From positions 3,410,001 through 3,474,000 of the forward strand of contig NZ_FNTG01000001.1 of assembly GCF_900104795.1 (NCBI RefSeq): a stretch of DNA of 64,000 nt. The letters are read 5' to 3'. Both the position numbers and the translations under genes were made by a program. Shown one piece after another: positions 1 through 8,661 of the stretch (position 1 is its first letter; each line of letters begins with the position of its first letter). This DNA comes from Burkholderia sp. WP9. GTDB lineage: Bacteria; Pseudomonadota; Gammaproteobacteria; Burkholderiales; Burkholderiaceae. The notes beneath the pieces are model-generated. The model was given only the letters and a program-made list of their open reading frames with translations, was not told the DNA's origin and did no database searches.

Positions 1-371
1 GGCTCGCGCCTGGTTCTGCCCGGCTTGCCGTCGATCTTCAGTTCGACTTTGAGCCACTTCGCCATCTCCATCGGCGAACGCAACGGTTCGTGCGGCACGG
101 GAATCTGCATTTCTTCGACCTGCGGCTCACCCGACGACACCTTCAACGGGCCACCTCGGTGGTTCAGGAGGAACCCGGTCGCGCCGAACAGCAGACCCAG
201 CACCGCGCCCCACAGACCGACCCAGCCATGCACCTTGCGCAGCCACTTGATGAAATTCGCGCGGCGCGAGCGCTGACGCCGCGCGGCCTGCTCGGCGTCG
301 TCCATCAGATGATGGCCGCGTTGCGGCGTGTGAGCGGTGTATTGCGTGCCCTGACCAGCGGCGGGTTGCAT
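1..371 (-). CDS. PepSY-associated TM domain protein, N-terminal part (gene runs off the left edge)
   Basis: About 123 residues are visible, reading leftward from an ATG at 371 to the window edge with no stop. A basic, cytoplasm-like N-terminus (residues 27-46) is followed by a hydrophobic helix at about 48-69 containing HGWVGLWGAVLGLLF, which is the usual first membrane helix of PepSY_TM proteins. A periplasmic stretch follows. In this family the proteins are inner-membrane, often linked to iron-siderophore reduction or uptake, and often sit beside TonB-dependent receptors. A Fur-box-like palindrome lies about 220 bp upstream (591-609), which supports an iron role by inference. The reading frame stays open upstream of 371, so an earlier start cannot be excluded. 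The rest of the protein is not visible. Confidence 0.8.
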   Translation of the reverse strand, partial: MQPAAGQGTQYTAHTPQRGHHLMDDAEQAARRQRSRRANFIKWLRKVHGWVGLWGAVLGLLFGATGFLLNHRGGPLKVSSGEPQVEEMQIPVPHEPLRSPMEMAKWLKVELKIDGKPGRTRRE

Positions 372-721
372 ATCGATTGATTCAGGCGCGTTCAAATCCA
401 GGCTCCAGGCGCAGCAAGATGATCCGTCGCGGGCACGCGGCGACAAAGCGCCCGCTCACCGGCAGCGGTCAAAGAGGTGTCGAAAAGGAAGGACCGGACG
501 ACCCGGCTTGCGGGCCAAGGCTCCGGCCGAGAGGCTGGCTGGCAGTCACAGAGGAGAAATGTGACAGGAAGCTGGCGACGCCTTTTAATTGAGAATGGAT
601 ATCATTACATAAACAGGGTATTTGCTCAATCCCAACGCGCGACATCCGCTTGACATTGGCGCGGCGCAAACCGACTCTAACTGGCGATCCCGTCAACGCC
701 ACGTTCGGATACCTGCCTGCC
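372..721. other. Intergenic region between divergent genes
   Basis: 350 bp between the PepSY-TM gene and the DUF3857 gene. Apart from the Fur-box-like site at 591-609, set in an AT-richer patch at about 583-622, I see no coding potential with this genome's GC3 bias and no strong hairpin. The short open frames here look like chance. Confidence 0.6.
591..609. promoter_or_regulatory. Candidate Fur box
   Basis: The sequence GAGAATGGATATCATTACA matches 13 of 19 positions of the classical Fur consensus GATAATGATAATCATTATC, including the GAATG and ATCATTA half sites. It lies between the leftward PepSY-TM gene (start 371) and the rightward DUF3857 gene (start 722). The PepSY-TM gene is the more plausible target because that family is commonly iron regulated. 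No protein-binding evidence can be seen from sequence alone. Confidence 0.6.
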
Positions 722-2623
722 ATGCGCCTCTCTTCTCTGGTCTGTCTTGCCTCTATCGGCTGGCTCGTCGGCATCCCCGGCGCGGGCGCGAGCGTCCAGG
801 CGAGGCTGGACGATCCCTATACCAACGAAGGCGAGACGCAGACCTTCACCGTGAACGCCGACGGCTCCTACTCGAAGCTCGATTCGATGACGCTGCACGT
901 GAATACCGAAGCGGGCGTCGCGCGGGTGGCGCAGCAATATGTCTGGTTCAACCGCAACATGGCGGACGTACAGATCCTGGAGGCCTACACGACCACCGCC
1001 GACGGCGTACGTCACGACGTGCAGCCTGAGCAGATCCGCGACGTGCAAGAAGCCCGCTCGTTCGACGCGCCGATGTTTCAGGACATCCAGGAAAAAGTGA
1101 TCGTGTTTCCCGCGGTGGAGCCAGGCGCGCGCGTGCATCTCACCTATCGCAAGACGCAGAAGCAGCCGATCGTGCCCGGCGAATTCAGCGACTTCACACC
1201 GCCCGATCTCGCGCCAACTCTCAACTTCCGCCTGATCTACGATCTCCCGGCCGGCAAGCCGCTTTACGCGGACGCGCGCGGCTTCACCGTTGTACAACCC
1301 GTGACGCGCGACGGCCGCACGCGCTACGAATATCGCTACGACAGAGCCCATTTCAGCCGGCTGGAACGCGGCTCGGTTGCCTACGTGTCGTATGGCGACC
1401 GGCTGATGGTCTCGACCTTCCCGGACTATGCCGCGTTCGCCGCAACCTACCGCGAATCGGCGACGGACGCGGGCGCGCGAGACGCCGCCGTCGTGCGTCT
1501 CGCGCAGCAGCTCACCGCGCACGACCGCACGCCGCGCGACAAGGCCAAGACGCTGTATGACTGGGTGCGCCGCAATGTGCGCTACGTGGCGATCAACGTC
1601 GGACGCGGCGCGGTGGTGCCGCACAGCGCGAGCGCGGTGCTCGCGAACCGCTACGGCGATTGCAAGGATCACGTGGCGCTCTACGGCGCGCTGCTCGACG
1701 CGGCCGGCGTGCGCAACGAACCGGCCTTGATCAGCAACGGCACGATCTACACGCTGCCGAGCGTGCCGGGCTACGGCGTCATCAATCACGTCATCACGTG
1801 GCTGCCGGATTTGCAGCAATACGCGGACTCGACCGCAGCGAATGTCGAGTTCGGTTTCCTGCCGTCGTCCGATATGAACCGGCCGACCGTGCTCGTCGGC
1901 GAGGGCGTGCTCTCCCGTACGCCCGCCACCGCAACCATGACGCGCAGCACCGATCTATCGATCAAGGTCGAACCGGATGGCTCGGCGAGCTTCACCTACC
2001 GGCTGGAGGCGGCCGGCGCTTCCACCGAACAGACGCGCGCCATGTTGCGCACGCAGACGCCCGCGCAGCGCGAGGAGTCGATCCAGGCCGAATTGCGCGG
2101 CGCCAATCTGCGCGGCGCCGCCACGCTCACCACGAACGACCTCACCGTCGCCGACGGCCCGCTCATCATCACGATGAAAGGCACGCTGGAAAATCTCGTG
2201 GTGCCTGGCGCGGCGGCATCGATTCCGGCGCTGACGAGTCTCGCAGGCGGCTTCGCGGCGGATACGCGTTACTGGCTCGGCGAGCGCCAGCGCACGCAGC
2301 CGTTCGTTTGCCATAACCTGGCGTTGCATGAACGCGCGCGCATCGAGTTACCCGCCAATTTTCGCGTGCTCGACATGCCGGAAGCAAAACGCACCCAAGG
2401 CCGCTTTGTCGATTTCCAGTCGCAGTACACATTCGATCAGCCCAGCAACGTCGTCACGATGACGCGCGACGGCGCCACGCATTTCGATAGCGACGTCTGC
2501 ACGCCCGACGACTTTGCGCAGATGCGCCCCGCGATCGAAGCAATCGGGCGCGACGTGCGGGCAGAAGTGATTGTCAGATCGACGCTGGTGGAGTCGTCGA
2601 GCGTTGCGTCGCAGGCGCCCTGA
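722..2623 (+). CDS. Exported DUF3857 / transglutaminase-like protein
   Basis: 633 residues. The ATG at 722 is chosen because it opens directly into a signal peptide (MRLSSLVCLASIGWLVGIPG, cleavage near residue 23); a longer in-frame start at 650 would bury it. Residues about 30-220 form a DUF3857-like domain with VRHDV and the PGARVHLTYRK stretch. Residues about 260-380 form a transglutaminase-like core with the Cys motif YGDCKDH and a His in INHVITWLPD, the usual Cys-His pair of this superfamily. The remainder resembles the beta-rich C-terminal part of such proteins. It is probably periplasmic; the substrate is unknown. It stands alone with no obvious operon partner. Confidence 0.88.
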   Translation: MRLSSLVCLASIGWLVGIPGAGASVQARLDDPYTNEGETQTFTVNADGSYSKLDSMTLHVNTEAGVARVAQQYVWFNRNMADVQILEAYTTTADGVRHDVQPEQIRDVQEARSFDAPMFQDIQEKVIVFPAVEPGARVHLTYRKTQKQPIVPGEFSDFTPPDLAPTLNFRLIYDLPAGKPLYADARGFTVVQPVTRDGRTRYEYRYDRAHFSRLERGSVAYVSYGDRLMVSTFPDYAAFAATYRESATDAGARDAAVVRLAQQLTAHDRTPRDKAKTLYDWVRRNVRYVAINVGRGAVVPHSASAVLANRYGDCKDHVALYGALLDAAGVRNEPALISNGTIYTLPSVPGYGVINHVITWLPDLQQYADSTAANVEFGFLPSSDMNRPTVLVGEGVLSRTPATATMTRSTDLSIKVEPDGSASFTYRLEAAGASTEQTRAMLRTQTPAQREESIQAELRGANLRGAATLTTNDLTVADGPLIITMKGTLENLVVPGAAASIPALTSLAGGFAADTRYWLGERQRTQPFVCHNLALHERARIELPANFRVLDMPEAKRTQGRFVDFQSQYTFDQPSNVVTMTRDGATHFDSDVCTPDDFAQMRPAIEAIGRDVRAEVIVRSTLVESSSVASQAP

Positions 2624-2665
2624 GCGCCCGCGACAGCTAGCGCATGCCATGAAGCGGCGCTGCGT

Positions 2666-3694
2666 TCAAACGGGCCAGAGCGGCCCTTCCTGCATCGCGC
2701 CGAGTTGCTCGCGCAACTCGAGGATGCGCTCTTCCCAGTAACGCTGCGTGTTGAACCACGGAAACGCCGCGGGGAATGCCGGGTCGTCCCAGCGTCGCGC
2801 GAGCCAGGCCTGATAGTGAATCAGCCGCAGCGTGCGCAACGCTTCGACCAGATAGAGTTCGCGCGGCTCGAAGTCACAGAAGTCTTCATAGCCGGCGAGC
2901 AGATCCGCCAGCGCGCGCGACGCTTCGGCGCGCTCACCCGGCAGCAACAGCCACAAATCCTGCACCGCCGGCCCCATGCGACTGTCGTCGAAGTCGACGA
3001 AATGCGGCCCCGCGTCGGTCCACAGCACATTGCTCGGATGGCAGTCGCCATGCATTCGCAACATGCGGATGTCGCCCGCTCGTTCGAACGCACGCTCGAC
3101 ACCTTCGAGCGCGAGATTCACCACGGTTTCCCACGCAGTGCGCACGTCGTCCGGCACGAAACGGTGGGCGAGCAGGAAGTCGCGCGGCTCGTAACCGAAC
3201 GTGTTGATATCGAGCGTAGGTCGCTCGATATAGTTCTGCGTCTGGCCGACCGCATGAATGCGGCCGATGAACCGCCCGAGCCATTCGAGCGTGTCGGGCC
3301 GGTCGAGATCCGGCGCGCGGCCGCCGCGACGCTCGAAGATGGAGAAGCGAAAACCGTCGAAGGTATGCAGTGTGCGGCCCTCGAAAGCGCGCGCGGGCAC
3401 GGCCGGAATCTCGCGCGCGGCGAGATCGGCAACAAAGGCATGTTCTTCGAGAATGGCGGCGTCGCTCCAGCGCTCGGGGCGGTAGAACTTCGCGACCACG
3501 GGCGGGCCGTCTTCCACGCCGACCTGGTACACGCGGTTCTCGTAGCTGTTGAGCGGCAGCATGCGACCGTCGGTGCGCACGCCGACCGTGCTGAGCACGC
3601 TGTCGAGCGCGTCGAGCACGATTTCCGGCTTGAGCCGGGCGAAAGGTACAGCGCTGCTAGCGCTGTCCTGTGGATCGAGGATGTCGTCGTTCAT
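2666..3694 (-). CDS. srkA: Stress response kinase A (SrkA/YihE family)
   Basis: 342 residues, close to the 328 of E. coli SrkA. The start at 3694 (MNDDILD) is preferred over one 17 codons upstream, which would add an atypical leader. The protein has the aminoglycoside-phosphotransferase fold: a nucleotide-binding N-lobe with SYENRVYQV and VVAKFYRPERW, the catalytic loop HGDCHPSNVLW, and the metal-binding DFDDSRMGP. SrkA is a Ser/Thr kinase that protects against stress-induced death in E. coli. It converges with the DUF3857 gene across 42 bp. It could be annotated only as a homoserine kinase-like/APH protein, but the N-terminal SYENRVYQV pattern is SrkA-like. Confidence 0.9.
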   Translation of the reverse strand: MNDDILDPQDSASSAVPFARLKPEIVLDALDSVLSTVGVRTDGRMLPLNSYENRVYQVGVEDGPPVVAKFYRPERWSDAAILEEHAFVADLAAREIPAVPARAFEGRTLHTFDGFRFSIFERRGGRAPDLDRPDTLEWLGRFIGRIHAVGQTQNYIERPTLDINTFGYEPRDFLLAHRFVPDDVRTAWETVVNLALEGVERAFERAGDIRMLRMHGDCHPSNVLWTDAGPHFVDFDDSRMGPAVQDLWLLLPGERAEASRALADLLAGYEDFCDFEPRELYLVEALRTLRLIHYQAWLARRWDDPAFPAAFPWFNTQRYWEERILELREQLGAMQEGPLWPV

Positions 3695-3798
3695 GCCCGC
3701 ATTGTGCGCCGCGCCGCCGTCAAAGACGAGGGCGACAGCACACAACGCGGAACAGCTCGCGGCTTACAACTTGCACACGGCCTGCACTCAAACTGCCT

Positions 3799-4011
3799 TC
3801 AATGCATCTGCGCGCTCGACGGTCGCACCAGCTCGCCCGTATCGATCAGGTCTTCAAGGAAAAAGGGTTCAGTGTTCAGTTGCAGCGAAGCGCCGGGCTC
3901 GCCGGCATACCACGCCACCATGGCCATGTCGCCGAGAATGCGCATGACGATCCCGCGCGCGCCTTGCGGCACGGCGATATGCACCGATCGGACAATGGAA
4001 CCGATTTGCAT
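3799..4011 (-). CDS. Small conserved-looking hypothetical protein
   Basis: 70 residues (MQIGSIVRSVHIAVPQGARG...), acidic at the C-terminus, with no signal peptide or membrane segment. The pattern of short beta-like stretches resembles a small SH3-like or beta-barrel fold, but I do not recognise a family. Codon use is GC3-rich like the neighbours and a purine-rich GGGGAAAC segment precedes the ATG. It lies 104 bp upstream of srkA on the same strand and could share a transcript with it. Function unknown. Confidence 0.65.
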   Translation of the reverse strand: MQIGSIVRSVHIAVPQGARGIVMRILGDMAMVAWYAGEPGASLQLNTEPFFLEDLIDTGELVRPSSAQMH

Positions 4012-4432
4012 GATGTTTCCCCGTTTCTCCCATAGCCGGCTTTATGGTTTCCATGCCGGTCAAGGTGATGATAAAAGCGTCGCTCCGCCGATAACGTTGC
4101 GTACGCACCCAATCTGCTGCGCGTGATACGCGTGAGAGGTTCGAGTCATTGTTCCCGTTTTGCGGGGCCGGGGAAAGCGCGAACTCGAGGGTCTTTAGCC
4201 GTCGTTTCGCCCTATTCCCATTACGGCGCGACCGACCGATGATTCGGAGCGTAACGCGTCGCAACGAGACCATCATAAACCCTGCTGGGGTGAGATATCA
4301 AAATCGTGCACCAACTGGACCATTTGTTCGATCGGCCCGCCGAGCCAGCCGGCTCGGGCCACGGCGGCACACGTCACGCCCGCCACGCGCCGCTCCATAT
4401 GGCGGCAGGTAGCGGCCGATCATGGTCGATAG

Positions 4433-5265
4433 GTATTCGTGCGCGCTTCGGTGCAAGGCGTGCTGCGCGAGGCGCTAATTGCAGCATGCCTGACAGGTCT
4501 GATGATTCTGCTGCTTCTCGGCAATTGGCGCGCCACGCCGATCATCACCGTGTCGATTCCGCTGTCGATGATCACGTCGATCATCGCGCTCTCCATGCTC
4601 GGCGAAACCATCAACATCACGACGCTCGGCGGCCTTGCGCTCGGTGCGCATTCTGGTGTTCCTCGCGTGTCGATACGCGCATCCGTCGGTTGATAGCGGC
4701 CGGCGAGTTGCGTTCGATCATCGACAACATCGGCTTGCCGGTTTCAGGCATCAAGACCGCACGCGTGCGCAGCAAGCCGGCTTCTCGCAACGGGAAGTCG
4801 CGAGCAATCTGCTGATCACGTTGTCCGGCAGCCAGCAAAGCACCCCGACGTTCTGGCTCAATCCGCGCAACGGCGGGAGCTATAACGTGATCATCGAAGC
4901 GCCGCAATACACGATCGATTCACTGCAATCGCTCGCGAACATTCCACTGACCGCGAACGGACGCAGCAATGGTCTCGGTTCGCTTGCCACCATGAAGCGC
5001 GAAGCGGGCAACGCGACGCTCACGCGCTACAACGCGCAGACCACCATCGATATTTTCGGCACCGCCGACGGCCGCGATCTCGGCGGCGTGTCCAACGACA
5101 TCAGCAAGATCATCGACGACGTCAAGGCCAATCTGCAGAAGAGCTCGACCATCGAAGTGCGTGGTCAGGTGCAGACCGTGTATCGGCATCACGACCGCCA
5201 ACTCGATTCTCGTCATCAGCTTCGCGCGCGAGCAGTTGCTCGAACACGGCGACGCGACGCGCACG
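4433..5265 (+). pseudogene. Decayed RND-family efflux permease (AcrB/MdtB/CzcA-like), four fragments in three frames
   Basis: Four pieces of one RND transporter lie in the correct order but in different frames. Piece 1 (about 4433-4648) carries VQGVLREALIAACLTGLM, LLLGNWRATPIITVSIPLS and ETINITTLGGLAL, which are first-half membrane helices. Piece 2 (about 4669-4760) carries RSIIDNIGLPVSGI. Piece 3 (about 4761-5180) carries TPTFWLNPRNGGSY and ends in EVRGQVQT. Piece 4 (about 5185-5265) carries TTANSILVISFAREQLLEHG. Compared with an intact protein of about 1030 residues, the N-terminal third, stretches between the pieces and the last roughly 130 residues are missing. A stop at 4430 precedes piece 1. 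The gene cannot make a working pump. No membrane-fusion or outer-membrane partner gene is present. Confidence 0.87.
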
Positions 5266-5324
5266 GATTTTTCAGCGTATCCTTAACTCTTTTGTGTCAG
5301 CTGCATGCCTGAGGAGATTGTTTC

Positions 5325-6605
5325 GTGACTCCGCTTCCGGACTCTCCCCACACCTCTGCTTCGGCGGCTTCCGCTTCGTCCATTTCCTCAACCGCTTCCG
5401 CTTTGTCCGACATCCCCTACCTCGAACGCGGCACGCGCGCGTACTGGCGCGCCAGCATCGCGCTGCTGTTCGCCGGCTACGCGACCTTCTCGCTCCTTTA
5501 TTGCGTGCAGCCCCTGCTGCCGTCGTTTTCGACGGCGTTCAACGTGACGCCGGCACAGAGCAGCCTGTCGCTTTCGCTGACCACGGCGGCGCTCGCGGTC
5601 GCCGTGTTCGCGGCCGGCTTCATTTCGGAAGCCTGGAGCCGTCACAAGTTGATGACGCTGTCGCTCACCCTTTCCGCGGTCGCGACTATCGGCGTGTCGA
5701 TCGCGCCGCATTGGCATCAATTGCTCGTGCTGCGCACGCTCGAAGGTCTCGCGCTCGGCGGTGTGCCCGCCGTCGCGATGGCCTATCTCGCGGAAGAAGT
5801 GCACCCCGACGGTCTCGGCCTCGCAATGGGCCTCTACGTCGGCGGCACGGCGATTGGCGGGATGGCCGGGCGTGTGATTACCGGCGTCGTCGCGGATCTG
5901 TTTTCGTGGCGCGTCGCGATCGGCACGATCGGCGTACTCGGCCTTCTGTCGATGCTCGCGTTTCGCGCGCTGTTGCCGCCGTCGCGTCATTTCGTGCCGC
6001 GGCGCGGACTCGGCTTCACGCATCACCGAACCGCTCTCTTCAAGCAATTCGGGCGACCCGGCTTGCCTTTGCTGTTCCTGCTCGGCTTCGTGCTGATGGG
6101 CAGCTTCGTCACGCTCTACAACTACCTTGGTTACCGCTTGCTGGCACCGCCTTACCGGCTGGATCAGACGGAGATCGGCGCGATCTTCATCGTGTATCTG
6201 ACGGGCGTGGTCGCCTCGCCGTGGTCGGGACGCATGGCCGACGCGTTCGGCCGCGCGCGCGTGCTCACCGGCAGCTTGCTAGTGATGGCGCTCGGTGTCG
6301 CGCTCACCATGCTGCATCCGCTGACGGCGATTGCGGCCGGCATCGCGTGTGTGACGTTCGGTTTTTTCGCCGGACACTCGGTGGCGAGCGGGTGGGTCGG
6401 ACGTCTTGCCAAAGAGGCCAAAGGCCAGGCCGCCGCGCTGTATCTGCTCGCGTATTACATCGGTTCGAGCGTGGTCGGCTCGTATGGCGGCCACGTGTGG
6501 GCAAATTACGGATGGAACGGCGTCGTCGGATTGGTCGGCGCTCTGCTCGTCATCGGCCTCGTTGCAGCGGCACGTTTGCGCGCACACGAACAAGCTCGCG
6601 CATGA
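5325..6605 (+). CDS. MFS transporter (YnfM/AraJ-like)
   Basis: 426 residues starting with GTG at 5325, preceded by GAGGAG at 5311-5316. A Ser/Ala-rich cytoplasmic leader of about 40 residues precedes 12 predicted membrane helices. The loop between helices 2 and 3 holds SEAWSRHKLM, the MFS signature region, and the half-repeat has SGRMADAFGRARV. The overall pattern fits the YnfM/arabinose-efflux-like group of drug-proton antiporters. The substrate cannot be deduced. It follows directly on the RND remnant but has its own ribosome binding site. Confidence 0.9.
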   Translation: MTPLPDSPHTSASAASASSISSTASALSDIPYLERGTRAYWRASIALLFAGYATFSLLYCVQPLLPSFSTAFNVTPAQSSLSLSLTTAALAVAVFAAGFISEAWSRHKLMTLSLTLSAVATIGVSIAPHWHQLLVLRTLEGLALGGVPAVAMAYLAEEVHPDGLGLAMGLYVGGTAIGGMAGRVITGVVADLFSWRVAIGTIGVLGLLSMLAFRALLPPSRHFVPRRGLGFTHHRTALFKQFGRPGLPLLFLLGFVLMGSFVTLYNYLGYRLLAPPYRLDQTEIGAIFIVYLTGVVASPWSGRMADAFGRARVLTGSLLVMALGVALTMLHPLTAIAAGIACVTFGFFAGHSVASGWVGRLAKEAKGQAAALYLLAYYIGSSVVGSYGGHVWANYGWNGVVGLVGALLVIGLVAAARLRAHEQARA

Positions 6606-6873
6606 CCGCTTGGTGACCCGACTCGCATTGAAAGACGCCGAAAAGTAAGGCCGTCGTAAGCAAACACTTCATTTTTTTGAGCGTATTTGCTGCGACGCGG
6701 CAATCGTCGCAGCCTAAGCGGCACAGGGTTCAGCGGCTTGCGAATAGCCGCTGCAGCGCCGCAAAGCATCGCTACGGCGACCTGACTGTCTCCTATACTC
6801 AAATCGAGCGTGGGCGGTGCATGACTCCATAAATCGAGCCGCCGTCTTCGCCGGTAATTATAAGGAGACGAGA

Positions 6874-7059
6874 ATGACGACCTACTTCACGATCGGCGAT
6901 TTCATCCTGGTCATTCCGATGGCGTTGGCCGGGGCTCTGTTTGTCGGTGCGCTTCCCTGCAAGACGGAATTCCGGCACAACGCGCTGCGCGTGCTTGGCG
7001 CGCTGCTCGGCGTGGTGTTCGCGGTCGTGCTGGTCGAAGGTTTGCCGGCACTCGTCTAG
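6874..7059 (+). CDS. Small inner-membrane protein
   Basis: 61 residues starting MTTYFTIGDF. The start at 6874 is supported by AAGGAGACGAG just upstream; a longer in-frame start at 6817 would read through that site. Two hydrophobic segments (about residues 9-26 and 38-57) flank a short loop with one Cys (LPCKTEF), so it is probably a two-helix membrane protein. A hairpin terminator follows its stop at once. I do not recognise the family. Confidence 0.7.
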   Translation: MTTYFTIGDFILVIPMALAGALFVGALPCKTEFRHNALRVLGALLGVVFAVVLVEGLPALV

Positions 7060-7066
7060 ATGAAGA

Positions 7067-7086
7067 AAGCCGCCCGTGGGCGGCTT
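7067..7086. terminator. Hairpin terminator between convergent genes
   Basis: AAGCCGCCC and GGGCGGCTT form a perfect 9-bp stem with a tight loop, between the small membrane protein (+) and the aldo-keto reductase (-). The T tract is weak on the + side, so efficiency is uncertain. Confidence 0.65.
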
Positions 7087-7123
7087 GACTGTTTCTATGG
7101 CGTGAACGACAAAGGCGCGGGGA

Positions 7124-8167
7124 TCAGATCGCCTGATCCGTGGACGGCTTTTCCCACAAGTTGATGCCACCTTCGGTCGCGTAGCGGTCGATCTCAGCGA
7201 GTTCGTCCTTTGAGAACGCGAGGTTCTTCAATGCGCCTACGTTCTCACGCACCTGCTCCGCGCGGCTCGCGCCGATCAGCACGGAAGTCACGCGCGGATC
7301 GCGCAATGCCCACGCGAGCGCCATTTGAGCGAGGCTCTGACCGCGACGTTGCGCGATGTCGTTGAGCTTGCGCACGTGCTCGATGTTCTGCGCGCTCAAA
7401 TGCTCCTGCTTCAATGAGCCGCCGCCCGGCTTGTTGACGCGCGCGTCTTCCGGCACGCCGTTCAGGTATTTACCGGTGAGCAGACCCTGAGCCAACGGCG
7501 TGAACGCGATCGAGCCCGCGCCGACCTTCTCCAGCGTATCCAGCAGCTCGTGTTCGATCCAGCGGTTGAGCATGTTGTACGCGGGCTGATGAATCAGCAG
7601 CGGCACCTTGTATTCGGCGAGCAGCTTCGTCATTTCAAGCGTCTTGCTGGCCGAGTACGACGAGATACCGATGTACAGCGCCTTGCCCTGCTGCACGGCG
7701 CTCGCCAACGCACCAGCGGTTTCTTCGAGCGGCGTATCGGCATCGAAACGATGCGAGTAGAAAATATCGACGTAATCGAGGCCCATGCGTTGCAGGCTCT
7801 GATCGAGACTCGCGAGCACGTATTTGCGCGAACCGCCGCCTTGCCCATACGGACCCGGCCACATGTCCCAACCGGCCTTCGACGAGATCAGCAGTTCATC
7901 GCGATACGGCTTGAAGTCGTCCTTGAAGAGGCGGCCGAAATTGGTTTCGGCGCTACCGTACGGCGGCCCGTAGTTGTTGGCGAGGTCAAAGTGCGTGATA
8001 CCCAGGTCGAAAGCCGTGCGCAGGATGTCGCGCTGCGTGGAGATCGGCGTAGTGTCGCCGAAGTTGTGCCACAGACCGAGCGACAGCGCCGGCAGTTTGA
8101 GCCCCGACTTGCCGCAGACGCGGTACTGCATGTCCGAATAGCGTTCTGAAGCTGCTTCGTAAGCCAT
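7124..8167 (-). CDS. gpr: L-glyceraldehyde 3-phosphate reductase-like aldo-keto reductase (YghZ/Gpr)
   Basis: 347 residues, the usual length of the YghZ group (AKR14). The catalytic tetrad is visible: Asp in THFDLANNYG, Tyr in the same stretch, Lys in ISSKAGWDMWPG and His in FYSHRFD. NADPH-binding residues are near the C-terminus in VLIGASRAEQVREN. E. coli YghZ reduces L-glyceraldehyde 3-phosphate and methylglyoxal, so detoxification of reactive aldehydes is likely. The gene is monocistronic, facing the small membrane protein. The N-terminal dozen residues vary in this family, so the start may be slightly downstream at MQYRVCG. Confidence 0.92.
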   Translation of the reverse strand: MAYEAASERYSDMQYRVCGKSGLKLPALSLGLWHNFGDTTPISTQRDILRTAFDLGITHFDLANNYGPPYGSAETNFGRLFKDDFKPYRDELLISSKAGWDMWPGPYGQGGGSRKYVLASLDQSLQRMGLDYVDIFYSHRFDADTPLEETAGALASAVQQGKALYIGISSYSASKTLEMTKLLAEYKVPLLIHQPAYNMLNRWIEHELLDTLEKVGAGSIAFTPLAQGLLTGKYLNGVPEDARVNKPGGGSLKQEHLSAQNIEHVRKLNDIAQRRGQSLAQMALAWALRDPRVTSVLIGASRAEQVRENVGALKNLAFSKDELAEIDRYATEGGINLWEKPSTDQAI

Positions 8168-8382
8168 TGCTAGTGTCCTTGATGGTGAAGGCGCCCGACC
8201 AGTGCGGGCATGGGCAATTGCATGCTGCGGGAGGCGTGCCGCTCTGTTTTTGTAAGTGGGGATGCGGCCAGACCGCTATGGTAGCGAATCGAAGTGAAGC
8301 ATGCAGACGCCCAGTATGCGGGATGGACGATTGCTTGCGGCTCCCCTACACTTTGCCCGATTCAGGCTCATGGGAGAGGTAG

Positions 8383-8589
8383 ATGACGAAGGCGATTTCC
8401 ATCGCGTTGATTGTCGGCGGTATCGTGCTGCTGTATTTCGGCGGGCAGGCGTTCAATTCGGTGAGCAGCGACGTCTCGCGCGTCTTTACCGGTTCGCCGA
8501 GCAACAAGGCGATCATGCTGATCGTGGGCGGCGTTATCGCCACGATCGCCGGATTGACCGGCATGGCTTTGTCGGGCCGCAAGCGATAA
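8383..8589 (+). CDS. DUF3185 family small membrane protein
   Basis: 68 residues with two membrane helices (about 5-22 and 44-63) separated by a polar loop (SSDVSRVFTGSPSNK). The length, the GGIVLLYFGGQAFNS pattern in helix 1 and the short basic tail SGRKR match the DUF3185 family. The start is supported by GGGAGAGG just before the ATG. Function is unknown; members are small inner-membrane proteins common in proteobacteria. It ends in a hairpin shared with the convergent dioxygenase gene. Confidence 0.8.
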   Translation: MTKAISIALIVGGIVLLYFGGQAFNSVSSDVSRVFTGSPSNKAIMLIVGGVIATIAGLTGMALSGRKR

Positions 8590-8606
8590 CCGCCTGCGCG
8601 GCCACG

Positions 8607-8645
8607 CGGCGCTTCGGGTTTCGCGAACGAAAACCCAAGGCGCCG
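8607..8645. terminator. Imperfect long hairpin between convergent genes
   Basis: CGGCGC-TTCGGGTTT pairs with AAACCCAA-GGCGCCG around a short loop, leaving the stem interrupted in the middle. It lies after the DUF3185 stop and before the 3' end of the leftward dioxygenase gene, so it probably ends transcription from both sides. Confidence 0.6.
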
Positions 8646-8661
8646 TCAGGAACCCAAAAAA

